Shown here in pieces: positions 1 to 7,867 of a DNA stretch of 54,109 bases (position 1 is its first letter; each line of letters begins with the position of its first letter). The position numbers and the translations under genes are program-made. Origin of the DNA: Hungatella sp. GTDB lineage: Bacteria; Bacillota; Clostridia; Lachnospirales; Lachnospiraceae. Where the stretch lies: NCBI GenBank assembly GCA_022795805.1, contig JAAWHK010000005.1:1-54109 (forward strand), in the 5' to 3' direction. The notes below the pieces were generated by a model, which saw only the letters and a list, made by a program, of their open reading frames with translations, was not told where the DNA came from and did no database searches.

Positions 1-34
1 CCCCTCGCTGTTCCATTTACAGCGAGGGGCTTTT
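1..34 (-). terminator. Hairpin terminator downstream of cotJC
   Basis: A 10-bp inverted repeat (CCCCTCGCTG / CAGCGAGGGG) with a 9-nt loop lies 15-48 nt past the cotJC stop. On the plus strand it is followed by CTTTT. On the minus strand the tract that would follow lies outside the window, so its use by cotJC is inferred. Confidence 0.6.
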
Positions 35-48
35 GCTCCCAAAGCTTC

Positions 49-660
49 CTACCCTTTCACAAACTGCTTATCAAACTCCGGGTTGAAATAGTAGAAATTC
101 TTCGCATCCAGTTTATCCTTAATTTTTTCCATGGCCTCCCCGAACCTCTGGAAATGGACTACCTCCCTGGCCCGCAGGAACTTAAGAGGAGTTCTCACTT
201 CCGCGTCGTCGATGAGGCGGATCAGGTTGTCGTAGGTGGTGCGGGCCTTCTGTTCCGCCGCCAGATCCTCCATCAGATCGGTGATGGCGTCGCCCTTGGA
301 CTGGAACTCACAGGCATTGAAGGGGACTCCGGACGCGGCGGTGGGCCACAGGGCGGAAGTGTGGTCCACATAGTAGGCGTCAAAACCGCAGGCTTTAGCC
401 TCCTCTGGTTTCATATTTTTCGTCAGCTGGTAGATGATGGCGCATATCATCTCCAGGTGGGCCAGTTCCTCCGTTCCGATATCCGTCAAAAGTCCGCCGA
501 CCTCCTTGCATGGCATGGTGTATCTCTGGGAAAGATAACGCATGGAGGCAGCCAGCTCCCCGTCAGGACCTCCGAACTGGCTGATGATGAGGGATGCGGT
601 TTTGGGGCAGGTCTTTGTGATGTGGACCGGGAACTGAAGCCGTTTCTCATAACTCCACAT
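49..660 (-). CDS. cotJC: Spore coat protein CotJC (manganese-catalase family)
   Basis: This 203-residue protein is a full-length CotJC, a member of the ferritin-like dimanganese catalase family found in the inner spore coat. Visible family motifs are GTEELAHLEM (about residues 61-70), the central EQKARTTYDNL and REVVHFQRFGEA, which carry the Glu/His metal ligands, so a di-metal site is probably intact. The start is supported by GGAGGTG just upstream, inside the end of cotJB. It is the last gene of cotJA-cotJB-cotJC, all on the minus strand and nearly contiguous. In Bacillus subtilis the cotJ operon is made in the mother cell under SigE. A second cotJC lies at the other end of the window. Whether this protein has catalase activity cannot be told from sequence. 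Confidence 0.95.
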   Translation of the reverse strand: MWSYEKRLQFPVHITKTCPKTASLIISQFGGPDGELAASMRYLSQRYTMPCKEVGGLLTDIGTEELAHLEMICAIIYQLTKNMKPEEAKACGFDAYYVDHTSALWPTAASGVPFNACEFQSKGDAITDLMEDLAAEQKARTTYDNLIRLIDDAEVRTPLKFLRAREVVHFQRFGEAMEKIKDKLDAKNFYYFNPEFDKQFVKG

Positions 661-662
661 GG

Positions 663-995
663 TTACGCACCTCCTTTCGGAAAGACATAGGTACAGCAGT
701 TGTTGGCGGCAGCATCCCAGGGAACGGGGCCGTCGCTCCAGGTCCAGTGTTTTTGGCCGGGATAACGGGTATCTGCGGCGGGGCTTTTGTTGGAATCCAG
801 GTCGATGCAGTGGCAGGTGAGGGGCTCAAATTTGTCCGCGTAGGTTTTTAAAAGCTCCATCCGCTTTTTGTGGTTCTGCTGGTACAGCTCCAGGGCCCTC
901 TCTTCCAGGGGATGAGTGTCCAGATACAGGCGCAAATCGTCCAAAAAGAAGCTGACTTCCCCGATTTCCTTTAAAAGTGTGTCTCTGTCATCCAT
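663..995 (-). CDS. cotJB: Spore coat protein CotJB
   Basis: This 110-residue protein matches CotJB, a small coat protein needed with CotJA and CotJC for the inner coat. The N-terminal pattern LLKEIGEVSFFLDDLRLYLD followed by HP and a helical segment rich in Tyr/Lys is typical, as is the PLTC stretch near residue 70. ATG at 995 is chosen because AGGAGG sits 8 nt upstream; a GTG nine bases earlier is possible. It overlaps the end of cotJA by 8 bp and stops 2 bp before cotJC, so the three genes are translationally linked. Its C-terminal third (about residues 78-110, rich in Trp, Pro and Asn) extends beyond the conserved core. Confidence 0.88.
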   Translation of the reverse strand: MDDRDTLLKEIGEVSFFLDDLRLYLDTHPLEERALELYQQNHKKRMELLKTYADKFEPLTCHCIDLDSNKSPAADTRYPGQKHWTWSDGPVPWDAAANNCCTYVFPKGGA

Positions 996-1179
996 TGGTC
1001 TCACCTCCTGTCACATAAAAAGGAAGGTCAAGACTTTGGAAGATGGTTCCGGTTTTCAGGGCCCGGCAGGGAGTGTAAGGTTCCTCCCAGGGCTGTACAG
1101 GTACAGTAGTTATGGCCAGAGGAAGAGGGCCGGATGAACTACCCATGCCTGCTTTGTCAGGTGAACAGCAACAGCTCAT
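988..1179 (-). CDS. cotJA: Spore coat-associated protein CotJA
   Basis: This 63-residue protein carries the CotJA core: LAITTVPVQPWEEPYTP, then a G-TIFQSLDLPF segment (residues 21-53). It opens with MSCCCSP, a short cysteine cluster outside the conserved core. The ATG at 1179 has AAAGGAG 9 nt upstream. As first gene of cotJABC it directs assembly of a coat subcomplex in the mother cell; CotJA and CotJC interact in B. subtilis (established knowledge). The calls for the three genes support each other by order and spacing. Confidence 0.85.
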   Translation of the reverse strand: MSCCCSPDKAGMGSSSGPLPLAITTVPVQPWEEPYTPCRALKTGTIFQSLDLPFYVTGGETNG

Positions 1180-1426
1180 AAAACATCGCTCCTTTCTGTT
1201 AGTTGTCTGTCTCTCTTAGTATGGGCCGATGCGCTTCGTTTAGTATAGAAGATTTCTGTTAAGGCTTCCAGACACTTGAGGCTTCTGGAGATTTCTGACG
1301 CACTTTCCAAACAGTCCATTTCAGGTTCGAATAAGGCGTTGCATCGCCCGAAACGGTAAAATTCTGGTCAATATGCACAAAAGATAAGAGGGAACATGTT
1401 AAATTACACAAAATATGAAATAACTA

Positions 1427-1455
1427 TTGACAAATTTCAAATCGTATAATATTAT
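1427..1455 (+). promoter_or_regulatory. SigA-type promoter of the deglycase/ABC operon
   Basis: TTGACA at 1427-1432 and TATTAT at 1450-1455 are separated by 17 bp. The element lies just upstream of the inverted repeats at 1464-1489 and about 87 bp before the first start codon. Confidence 0.7.
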
Positions 1456-1463
1456 AATAGTGC

Positions 1464-1489
1464 ATATAACGTTATATAATAATATAACG
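1464..1489. promoter_or_regulatory. Probable operator: three alternating ATATAACG half-sites
   Basis: ATATAACGTTATAT (1464-1477) is a perfect 14-bp palindrome. It overlaps a second perfect inverted repeat, CGTTATAT-aata-ATATAACG (1470-1489). The three half-sites lie directly downstream of the -10 element, where a bound repressor would block transcription. The GntR/UTRA regulator encoded at 8689-9462 is the obvious candidate; this link is inference. Confidence 0.6.
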
Positions 1490-1541
1490 CATCACAGAAG
1501 AGATTCAAGAAAATATCAATTAAAGAAAGCGGAGGATTATT

Positions 1542-2519
1542 ATGAAGCAAGAACACATCGACCAGATTGACGTTGCAGTGAAGGCCGTTGCCGGAAAGAA
1601 GAACATTAACCATTTTTATTTCGTAGCATGCGGCGGTTCTCAGGCATTCATGATGCCGGCACAGTATATGTTCGACAGGGAGATTGCAATTCCTGCCAGC
1701 ATCTATACTTCCAACGAATTTGTACATAGAGCACCCAAGGCTCTTGGCCCTGACTCTGTAGTAATCACCTGCTCTCATTCCGGTAATACCCCTGAGACCG
1801 TAAAGGCTACGGAAGTTGCCAGAGAGAAAGGCGCTACCACTATTGCTCTGTCCAACCTGGTAGACTCTCCTCTGTGGAAAGCAGCCGAGTTCCCCATCCA
1901 CTACGACTGGGGCAAAGAGGCGGATGCCAGCGATCTGAACAAGGCTGTTTTGTACTCCCTGATTTTCAGGATTCTCAACGTGGTAGCTCCCTGTGAGAAG
2001 TATGAGAAGGGCATCGCTTCCGTGGAGAACATCAACGACGTAATCGAGAAAGCAAAGACCCAGTATGCCGACACCGTAAAGGCATGGGGCAAGAAATATA
2101 AGAGAGAGAAACTGATCTACACCATGGGCAGCGGCGCCTGCTACGGCGAGACCTACTCCTTTGCTATCTGCCTGCTGATGGAGATGCAGTGGATCCATTC
2201 CAACTGTATCCACTCCGGCGAGTACTTCCATGGACCATTTGAGGTGACAGACTTCGACGTTCCGTTTATCATCGTAAAGGGACTGGGCGCAACCAGGCCG
2301 CTGGATGAGAGAGCTCACAACTTCTGCCAGAAATACTCCGACAGCATTATGCTGGTAGACTGCGAGACCTTTGATATGACTGGTATTGACGAAGAGGTAA
2401 GAGAGTACTTTGCTCCCCTTGTAGCCGGTGCGGTTCTCCGCTCTCTTGCAGACGCATTTGCATACGAGAGAGGCCATGACCTGGGTGTTCGCCGTTACAT
2501 GTGGAAGATGGAATATTAA
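1542..2519 (+). CDS. SIS-domain deglycase, FrlB/FraB-like (fructosamine 6-phosphate deglycase)
   Basis: This 325-residue protein has two SIS sugar-isomerase domains and resembles FrlB/FraB, which split 6-phosphofructosyl-amino acids into glucose 6-phosphate and the free amino acid. Family-type segments are YFVACGGS (about 26-33), SHSGNTPE (78-85), SGEYFHGPFEV (225-235) and a terminal RRYMWKMEY like the E. coli FrlB end. E214 and H230, the catalytic pair reported for Salmonella FraB, occur here at the same numbers and spacing. AGGAGGATTATT-type ribosome binding sequence precedes the ATG. It is first in an operon with sugar ABC transporter and FrlD-like kinase genes, which strengthens the assignment. 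The exact substrate (fructose-lysine, -asparagine, glucose-lysine or another) is unknown. Confidence 0.85.
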   Translation: MKQEHIDQIDVAVKAVAGKKNINHFYFVACGGSQAFMMPAQYMFDREIAIPASIYTSNEFVHRAPKALGPDSVVITCSHSGNTPETVKATEVAREKGATTIALSNLVDSPLWKAAEFPIHYDWGKEADASDLNKAVLYSLIFRILNVVAPCEKYEKGIASVENINDVIEKAKTQYADTVKAWGKKYKREKLIYTMGSGACYGETYSFAICLLMEMQWIHSNCIHSGEYFHGPFEVTDFDVPFIIVKGLGATRPLDERAHNFCQKYSDSIMLVDCETFDMTGIDEEVREYFAPLVAGAVLRSLADAFAYERGHDLGVRRYMWKMEY

Positions 2520-2541
2520 TGAAACACATATAAAAAAGATT

Positions 2542-2613
2542 GGAGCGACGGAGTTCTGGCAAACAAAAAGAAGCTTGAATTCCGTCGTTTTCTAAACCGG
2601 AACCGTGTTCCGG
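2542..2613 (+). other. Two intercistronic RNA hairpins between the deglycase and the solute-binding protein genes
   Basis: A stem of GACGGAGTTC with GAATTCCGTC (one G-U pair) is followed by a perfect CCGGAAC-cgt-GTTCCGG hairpin (2597-2613). The first is followed by GTTTT, so it might attenuate. Such hairpins often set different mRNA levels for genes of one operon; the role here is inferred. Confidence 0.45.
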
Positions 2614-2648
2614 GGAAATAAAAGAAAAGCAAGAAGGAGGATTTGGTA

Positions 2649-4001
2649 ATGAAAATGAAAAAAGCAGCGGCTCTTACACTGGCGATGATGATGGGATTGT
2701 CCCTGGCAGCCTGCGGAGGCGGAGGTTCAGGCGAGACGCCGGCAGGCCAGTCTCAGGCGGCAGACGGCTCCGGCGATAAGTCCGGCGGCGCGGCTCCGGC
2801 GGCAGACGGGGAGCAGGTTGTCATCAACTTCTTCCACCGCTGGCCCAACGACCCGAAGAACACCATGTTCAAGGAACTGATTGACCAGTATATGGCGGAG
2901 AACCCCAATGTGACCATTAACATGGACTGCATCTTAAACGATCAGTATAAGGAAAAAATCCGTATGGTAGTGAGCACGGACGAGATTCCCGACATCTTCT
3001 CTTCCTGGTCAGGCACATTTGCCCAGGAGATGATCGCATCCGGCAACGTGTCAGCACTCAACGATATGTATGAGGCCGATACGGAGTGGTCCGGGAAGAT
3101 TGCCCAGGCCAGTGTGGACGGATTTACCTTTGACGGCCAGATTTACGGCGTTCCGTGGTCCCAGGACGGAAAAGTTTTCTGGTATAATAAGAAGATCTTT
3201 GCAGACAACAACCTTGAAGTGCCTACCACATGGAACGAGTTTATCGCGGTTCTGGATGCCTTAAAGGCGGCAGGCTATGAGACTCCCGTGGTGGAGGGCC
3301 TGTCCGACAGCTGGGCTATCCTTCACTATCTTGGAACCATGAACCAGAGGATGGTTGACCCTGCGGTTCTGGCAAAAGATTATGACGCGGCCACCGGAGA
3401 GTTTACGGACCCGGCTTATGTGGAGGTTCTGAAGAAATGGCAGCAGCTTGTATCCTACATGGGCGAGACCTGTGTGGCTATCGACCATGAGGCTGCGAGA
3501 AACAACTACTTCGCAACCGGAGAGGCTCCCATTATGTACCTGCAGCTGGCTGAGATTACCCACGTGGAGAAGGTGATTCCCGAAGATTTCGAGTACGGAT
3601 TTTTCAACTTCCCGGCATTTGAGGAAGGCAAAGGCGATGTGAACGCCCTGACAGGAGCGCCGGAAGGATTTATGATCAGCAACAAGACCAAATATCCGGA
3701 AGAGTGCCAGAAATTCTTGAAGTGGCTGGTAAGCAAGAACGGCGGCGAGGCTCTGACCACCAAGGGCGGCGACCTTTCCAGCGTGGACGGCGCCATCGAC
3801 GAGACCAACGCCATTCCGTCCCAGCTTGAGGCTATGGACATTATCAAGTCCGCATCCACTCTGGCTCCGTGGTTTGACAACGCCTGCGACGCATCCGTTT
3901 ACACCGTATACGCCCAGGGCGCTCAGGCTATCGCCACAGGCGACGAGACTCCTGAGAGCGTTATGGAACAGGTACAGGAGGCAGCGGCTTCTCTGCACTA
4001 A
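2649..4001 (+). CDS. ABC transporter sugar-binding lipoprotein (family 1)
   Basis: This 450-residue protein is an extracellular solute-binding protein of the carbohydrate (CUT1) type. It starts with a lipoprotein signal peptide: Lys-rich start, hydrophobic stretch, and lipobox SLAACGG placing the lipid-modified Cys near residue 22. A flexible Gly/Ser/Ala-rich linker follows, then the mature domain with an early INFFHRWPNDP segment. ATG 2649 is chosen over the upstream TTG because AAGGAGG sits 8 nt before it. Two permease genes follow after a hairpin. Placed between an FrlB-like and a FrlD-like gene, it most likely binds an Amadori compound or a related sugar conjugate; the ligand is inferred. 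Confidence 0.92.
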   Translation: MKMKKAAALTLAMMMGLSLAACGGGGSGETPAGQSQAADGSGDKSGGAAPAADGEQVVINFFHRWPNDPKNTMFKELIDQYMAENPNVTINMDCILNDQYKEKIRMVVSTDEIPDIFSSWSGTFAQEMIASGNVSALNDMYEADTEWSGKIAQASVDGFTFDGQIYGVPWSQDGKVFWYNKKIFADNNLEVPTTWNEFIAVLDALKAAGYETPVVEGLSDSWAILHYLGTMNQRMVDPAVLAKDYDAATGEFTDPAYVEVLKKWQQLVSYMGETCVAIDHEAARNNYFATGEAPIMYLQLAEITHVEKVIPEDFEYGFFNFPAFEEGKGDVNALTGAPEGFMISNKTKYPEECQKFLKWLVSKNGGEALTTKGGDLSSVDGAIDETNAIPSQLEAMDIIKSASTLAPWFDNACDASVYTVYAQGAQAIATGDETPESVMEQVQEAAASLH

Positions 4002-4035
4002 GTATTCGTTTTAATCCGACACTTAATAAACAGCA

Positions 4036-4068
4036 GGGGGAGAGGATGGAGAAGCTTCTCCCCCCTTT
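4036..4068 (+). terminator. Intra-operon attenuating hairpin after the binding-protein gene
   Basis: GGGGGAGA (4036-4043) pairs with TCTCCCCC (4058-4065) and is followed by only three T. The short T tract suggests partial termination, or protection of the upstream mRNA, so that the binding protein is made in excess over the permeases. Confidence 0.5.
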
Positions 4069-4092
4069 GCAAAAAGATGGGATTGGTTCAAA

Positions 4093-4977
4093 TTGAAAAA
4101 GAAGAGAAATATGGAAGCCCTGGCCTTTACGGTGCCGGCGCTGGTGATATTGGGTGTGTTTGTGTTTTACCCACTGGTCAGAAACATTATCTACAGCTTC
4201 CAGTCCTTTACCCTGTCCTCCGTGACCAAAGAGTGGGTGGGGCTTAAGAACTATATGACCCTGCTGTCAGACAAGATCATTCTGACCTGCCTGAAAAATA
4301 ATATACTGTATGCCCTGATTTCCATCGTGATTCAGGTGGGGTTCGGCCTGGTGCTGGCGGCGGTTTTAGAGGACGTGGCGTTCCACAGGCTGGCTCCTGC
4401 CTTGAGAAGCATTTACTTTATTCCTACGGTAATCTCCATGACCGTAGTCTGCCTGCTGTTTGATTTTATCTACAACCCCCAGATGGGACTGCTCAACAGT
4501 TTTCTGGAGGCGATTGGGCTGGAGGGGCTGACAAAAGTATGGCTGGGAAGCAAGAAGACAGCCATGTATGCGGTTATCGCGGTGTCCCAGTGGCAGAGTA
4601 CCGGTTACGTGGCGATGCTCTTTATTGTGGCGATTCAGAAAATTCCCCGTGATTTGTACGAGGCGGCGGAAGTGGACGGCGCAAGTAAAATCAAACGGTT
4701 CTTTTATATTACGGTTCCCCAGGTGCGCCAGATGTTCTTTGTGACCATGATCCTGACGGTTTCCGGCGCATTTACGGTATTTAACGAGCCTTACATTCTG
4801 ACAGGCGGCGGGCCGGGAACGGCTACCATGGTATTGTCTCTCCATATGTACCAGACGGGATTTGTAAAGAATAACATGGGTTATGCCTCCACCATTGCCA
4901 TGCTGATTTTCATAATCACGGCAGTCCTGTCCTCAGTCCAGTTCTTCAGCTTTGGGGCGGAAAAGGAGGAGCGGTGA
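4093..4977 (+). CDS. ABC sugar transporter permease (MalF/UgpA type)
   Basis: This 294-residue integral membrane protein has six predicted membrane segments and a cytoplasmic EAA loop, EAAEVDGASKIKRFFYITVPQ-like (about 198-218), that docks the ATPase. The N-terminal KKKRNMEALAFTVPALVILGVFVFYPL arrangement is typical for the first permease of CUT1 transporters. The start is TTG at 4093 with a weak ribosome binding site; an ATG six codons later is an alternative. It is followed directly by the second permease, with stop and start overlapping as TGATG. No ATP-binding subunit is encoded nearby, as in many Firmicutes that share one MsmX/MsmK-like ATPase. Confidence 0.92.
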   Translation: MKKKRNMEALAFTVPALVILGVFVFYPLVRNIIYSFQSFTLSSVTKEWVGLKNYMTLLSDKIILTCLKNNILYALISIVIQVGFGLVLAAVLEDVAFHRLAPALRSIYFIPTVISMTVVCLLFDFIYNPQMGLLNSFLEAIGLEGLTKVWLGSKKTAMYAVIAVSQWQSTGYVAMLFIVAIQKIPRDLYEAAEVDGASKIKRFFYITVPQVRQMFFVTMILTVSGAFTVFNEPYILTGGGPGTATMVLSLHMYQTGFVKNNMGYASTIAMLIFIITAVLSSVQFFSFGAEKEER

Positions 4978-5825
4978 TGAACAAAGGAAAAATAAGAAAA
5001 CGCAGAGTGTACGGGGCAGGGGAAATCGTGTGGCTTGTTATCCTCTTCCTGCTTGCGGCCATGATCCTTTACCCACTGTTCTGGATTCTCATGTCCTCAT
5101 TTAAGGATTACCAGGGAATCTACGGCGATGTGTGGGGAATGCCGGAAGTGTGGCATGTGGAGAACTATCTGACGGCCTGGAACAAGGGAATCTCCCAGTA
5201 CTTTATCAACAGCGCCGTCGTCACGGTGGCGACCATCATGGGCGTGGTGTTTACGGCCTCCTTTGCGGCCTTCGGCATCTGTCAGATGATGGGACCTCTG
5301 GGAAACGCCATCTTTCTTATGTGTATGTGCGGGCTGCTTCTGTCGCCCCAGGTGTGTCTTCTGCCTCTGTTTATGCTCCTTCGGGCATTGAAGCTTAAGA
5401 ACACGCTGCTGGCCATGATCCTGCCCTACATCGCGTTCAGGCTTCCGGTGTCAATCATGATGATCCGCTCCTTCTTTGTAGGAATCTCCAAGGAGCTGGA
5501 GGAGGCGGCTACCATCGACGGCGCATCCCTGTTCCAGATATATCAGCACATTTACCTGCCTCTGTCCAAGCCGATTCTGTCCACGGTTGTGATTATGACC
5601 GCATACTACGGGTGGAATGAGTTTATGTTCGCCACCATCTTTGTGGACAGCTCCAAGCTGCGGACCATCCCGGTGGGCCTTATGACCTTCCGCGACGGCC
5701 TTATGACGGAGTGGGGCGTGGTGTTGGCCGGTATGGTTATCGCCTGTGTGCCGATTATGACATTATTTTTGCTGATGCAGAAAAGCTTTGTCCGGGGCAT
5801 GACCGCCGGCTCAGTGAAAGGATAA
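4977..5825 (+). CDS. ABC sugar transporter permease (MalG/UgpE type)
   Basis: This 282-residue protein is the second permease of the pair, with about six membrane segments and the EAA motif EEAATIDGASLFQIYQHIYLP (near 182-202). The ATG at 4977 overlaps the upstream stop (TGATG) and has AGGAGG 7 nt upstream; a GTG one codon earlier is possible. It ends 5 bp before the kinase gene. Together with the lipoprotein at 2649-4001 it forms an importer delivering the substrate to the cytoplasm unmodified. Phosphorylation would then fall to the FrlD-like kinase. Confidence 0.92.
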   Translation: MNKGKIRKRRVYGAGEIVWLVILFLLAAMILYPLFWILMSSFKDYQGIYGDVWGMPEVWHVENYLTAWNKGISQYFINSAVVTVATIMGVVFTASFAAFGICQMMGPLGNAIFLMCMCGLLLSPQVCLLPLFMLLRALKLKNTLLAMILPYIAFRLPVSIMMIRSFFVGISKELEEAATIDGASLFQIYQHIYLPLSKPILSTVVIMTAYYGWNEFMFATIFVDSSKLRTIPVGLMTFRDGLMTEWGVVLAGMVIACVPIMTLFLLMQKSFVRGMTAGSVKG

Positions 5826-5830
5826 GAGAC

Positions 5831-6643
5831 ATGAAATTAATAGCAATAGGAGACAATGTAACGGACTGCTACGTTGACGAGGGCGTCTATTTCCCGGGAG
5901 GAAACGCGGTCAACGTGGCGGTAAACTGCAAGAAAAACGGGGCCGCACGGGTCAACTATATCGGTGTATTCGGTAATGACGACAGGGCGGATTACATTAA
6001 GGAATGCTTAAAGGAAGAGGGTGTGGAGTATGAGCGGTCCAGAAAGGTCTATGCCCCCACAGCCCAGCCCAGGGTATTTTTAAAGGACGGGGACCGGGTG
6101 TTCGGGGCAGGTCCCAGAGACAGCTGCCAGCATCTCTTTGCCATCAAGATCGTGAAAGAGGATGTGGAGCTTATTCAGGACTTTGACATCTGCCACACCA
6201 GCTGTTTTTCCAATCTTGAGTATGAGCTTCCGGCCTTAAGCGAAATCTGCCAGGTGTCCTTTGACTTTTCCGAGCGGAGGGAGGACGCCTACCTTGAGAG
6301 AACCTGCCCGTACCTGACCTTTGCCTTTTTCTCCGGATCTGATTTGGAGGAAAGTCAGTGTGAGGACCTGTTAAAGAAGGTTCACGGCCTTGGCACCAGG
6401 GTGGCGGGCATCACCAGAGGCTCCAAAGGCGCCATGTTCTACGACGGGGAGAAACTTTACCGCCAGGGAATCAAGAAGGTGGAGGCCGTGGATACCATGG
6501 GAGCCGGGGACAGCTTTATAGCGGGATTTTTGACGGCTTACGGGGGCGGAAAGCCTATGGAGGAGGCGCTGGATTACGCGGCGCAGCGGTCGGCTCTCAC
6601 CTGCACGGTGAGAGGCGGGTTCGGCCATCCTCATCAGGCATAG
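5831..6643 (+). CDS. PfkB-family kinase, FrlD-like (fructosamine kinase)
   Basis: This 270-residue protein is a ribokinase/PfkB-family sugar kinase closest in pattern to E. coli FrlD (fructoselysine 6-kinase). Shared segments are the N-terminal IGDNVTD, GGNAVNVAVNC (about 20-30), DRVFG in the lid region, and the ATP/anion-hole signature DTMGAGDSFIAGF near residue 226, whose Asp is the catalytic base. ATG 5831 directly follows the permease stop; a longer frame from 5711 only overlaps the permease and is rejected. Kinase plus FrlB-like deglycase plus importer make a complete route: import, phosphorylation at C6, cleavage to glucose 6-phosphate and amine. Substrate identity is inferred. Confidence 0.85.
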   Translation: MKLIAIGDNVTDCYVDEGVYFPGGNAVNVAVNCKKNGAARVNYIGVFGNDDRADYIKECLKEEGVEYERSRKVYAPTAQPRVFLKDGDRVFGAGPRDSCQHLFAIKIVKEDVELIQDFDICHTSCFSNLEYELPALSEICQVSFDFSERREDAYLERTCPYLTFAFFSGSDLEESQCEDLLKKVHGLGTRVAGITRGSKGAMFYDGEKLYRQGIKKVEAVDTMGAGDSFIAGFLTAYGGGKPMEEALDYAAQRSALTCTVRGGFGHPHQA

Positions 6644-6663
6644 AAAGTGAAAGGATGTATCTG

Positions 6664-6718
6664 AAAAAAGTCCTAAGGGGTTGACAGGCCGGGCCTGGAA
6701 GTTCCTTGGGACTTTTTG
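6664..6718 (+). terminator. Hairpin terminator after the FrlD-like kinase gene
   Basis: AAGTCCTAAGG pairs with CCTTGGGACTT (one G-U pair), and the 3' arm runs into TTTTTG. It separates the first five genes from the second deglycase gene; some read-through is likely because that gene has no obvious promoter of its own. Confidence 0.6.
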
Positions 6719-6761
6719 TTTTCTGACGCGGTTTTACGGCGATAAAAAAGGAGGAAGAGCC

Positions 6762-7772
6762 ATGATTCGTTTTTCGGAGGAAGAGTACCGCACAGGGGCC
6801 AGGCTGACCATTGAGGCGCGGGCGGCTGCTGTGGAGGCGGCGGACAGGATTGACAGGGAAGGGTATGACAATCTGTTTCTGACGGCCGTGGGAGGAAGCA
6901 CGGTGCCTATGATGGCCGTGGCGGCCATCGGGAAGGAGATGACCACCCTGCCCATATTCGTGGAGCAGGCGGCGGAGTTAAGGGTGAGAGGCAATAAAAA
7001 TCTTACAGAGAGATCCGTGGTGGTAACCCTGTCAAAGACCGGGGACACCAGGGAGACGGTGGAGATTGCCAAAACCTGCAGGCAGAAGGGCTGCCGGGTA
7101 GTGGCCATCACAAAGACGCCGGATTCGCCTCTGGGAAAAAACGGTACGTTTTTCATTCCCATGAGGCACGAAAACGGGGTAGAGTACGAGTACATGCTGA
7201 TGTACTGGTTTGTCCTGCGGCTTTTATATCTGAGGGGAGAGTTTGAGGATTATCCCAGGTTTGCCGACGAGATGGAGCGGCTTCCCGAAAACCTTCTGCG
7301 GATAAAGGGAGAATTTGACCCCAAAGCGGAGGAGATAGCCGCCGCATACTTTAAGGAGCCCTACATGATCTGGGTGGGAGGCAGCGAGATGTGGGGCGAG
7401 GTCTACATGTTTACCATGTGCATCCTGGAGGAGATGCAGTGGATACGGACCAAAGCGGTGTCCAGCAGCGAATTTTTCCACGGGACCCTGGAGCTGGTGG
7501 ACGAAAACACGGCGGTCTTTCTCATAAAGGGGGAAGGCGCCTGCCGGCAGCTGGATGAGCGGGCGGAGCGGTTTATCAGGCAGTACGGGAAAAAGTATGT
7601 GATTTTCGACCCCAGGGAGTATGAGCTTAAGGGGATTGATGAGAAGTTCCGGTGGATTCTGGCCCCCGCCGTGATCTCCACCATGCTGGTGGACCGGCTG
7701 GCCGCCCACATGGAATCCTGCACGAAACACGACCTGGATTACCGCAGGTATTACAGACAGTTTGATTATTGA
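6762..7772 (+). CDS. Second SIS-domain deglycase, FrlB-like paralogue
   Basis: This 336-residue protein is a divergent paralogue of the protein at 1542-2519. It keeps the two-SIS layout, TLSKTGDTRET (about 89-99), EEMQWI and SSEFFHGTLELV (about 235-246) and the terminal RRYYRQFDY. E224 and H240 keep the 16-residue spacing of the FraB catalytic pair, so an active deglycase is likely. ATG 6762 is preceded by GGAGGAAGAGCC. Two deglycases in one locus suggest two classes of substrate, such as alpha- and epsilon-linked fructosamines or glucosamine-type conjugates. A direct glutamine-fructose-6-phosphate transaminase role is excluded because no glutaminase domain is present. Confidence 0.82.
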   Translation: MIRFSEEEYRTGARLTIEARAAAVEAADRIDREGYDNLFLTAVGGSTVPMMAVAAIGKEMTTLPIFVEQAAELRVRGNKNLTERSVVVTLSKTGDTRETVEIAKTCRQKGCRVVAITKTPDSPLGKNGTFFIPMRHENGVEYEYMLMYWFVLRLLYLRGEFEDYPRFADEMERLPENLLRIKGEFDPKAEEIAAAYFKEPYMIWVGGSEMWGEVYMFTMCILEEMQWIRTKAVSSSEFFHGTLELVDENTAVFLIKGEGACRQLDERAERFIRQYGKKYVIFDPREYELKGIDEKFRWILAPAVISTMLVDRLAAHMESCTKHDLDYRRYYRQFDY

Positions 7773-7794
7773 TAGGAAATATGTTATGATGTTG

Positions 7795-7815
7795 GGGGCA
7801 AAAGGTTTTTGCCCC
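7795..7815 (+). other. Strong hairpin after the second deglycase gene
   Basis: GGGGCAAAA (7795-7803) pairs with TTTTGCCCC (7807-7815). The T residues are inside the stem and no T tract follows on the plus strand, so it may be an mRNA 3'-end stabiliser more than a terminator. Confidence 0.4.
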
Positions 7816-7839
7816 TGGTGTCATGTCATGTTATATAAT
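7809..7839 (+). promoter_or_regulatory. Possible promoter/operator before the PHP phosphatase gene
   Basis: TATAAT at 7834-7839 lies inside GTTATATAAT (7830-7839), identical over 10 bp to part of the operator at 1471-1480. A poor -35 (TTGCCC, 7809-7814) sits 19 bp upstream. This could let the GntR/UTRA regulator control its own transcript; the evidence is only this match. Confidence 0.4.
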
Positions 7840-7867
7840 GATTGCCATAGGATGAGGGGTACAGGAT

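Larger units (their letters stand above)
1180..1541. other. Divergent intergenic region between cotJ and the deglycase operon
   Basis: No gene is seen in these 362 bases. The left part must hold the cotJ promoter; on the minus strand CATACTAA (1223-1216) resembles a mother-cell sigma -10 element, but no good -35 match accompanies it. The right part, from about 1400, is AT-rich and holds the promoter and operator listed separately. A short near-repeat AGGCTTC[CT]... occurs around 1261-1290, without clear meaning. Confidence 0.5.
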
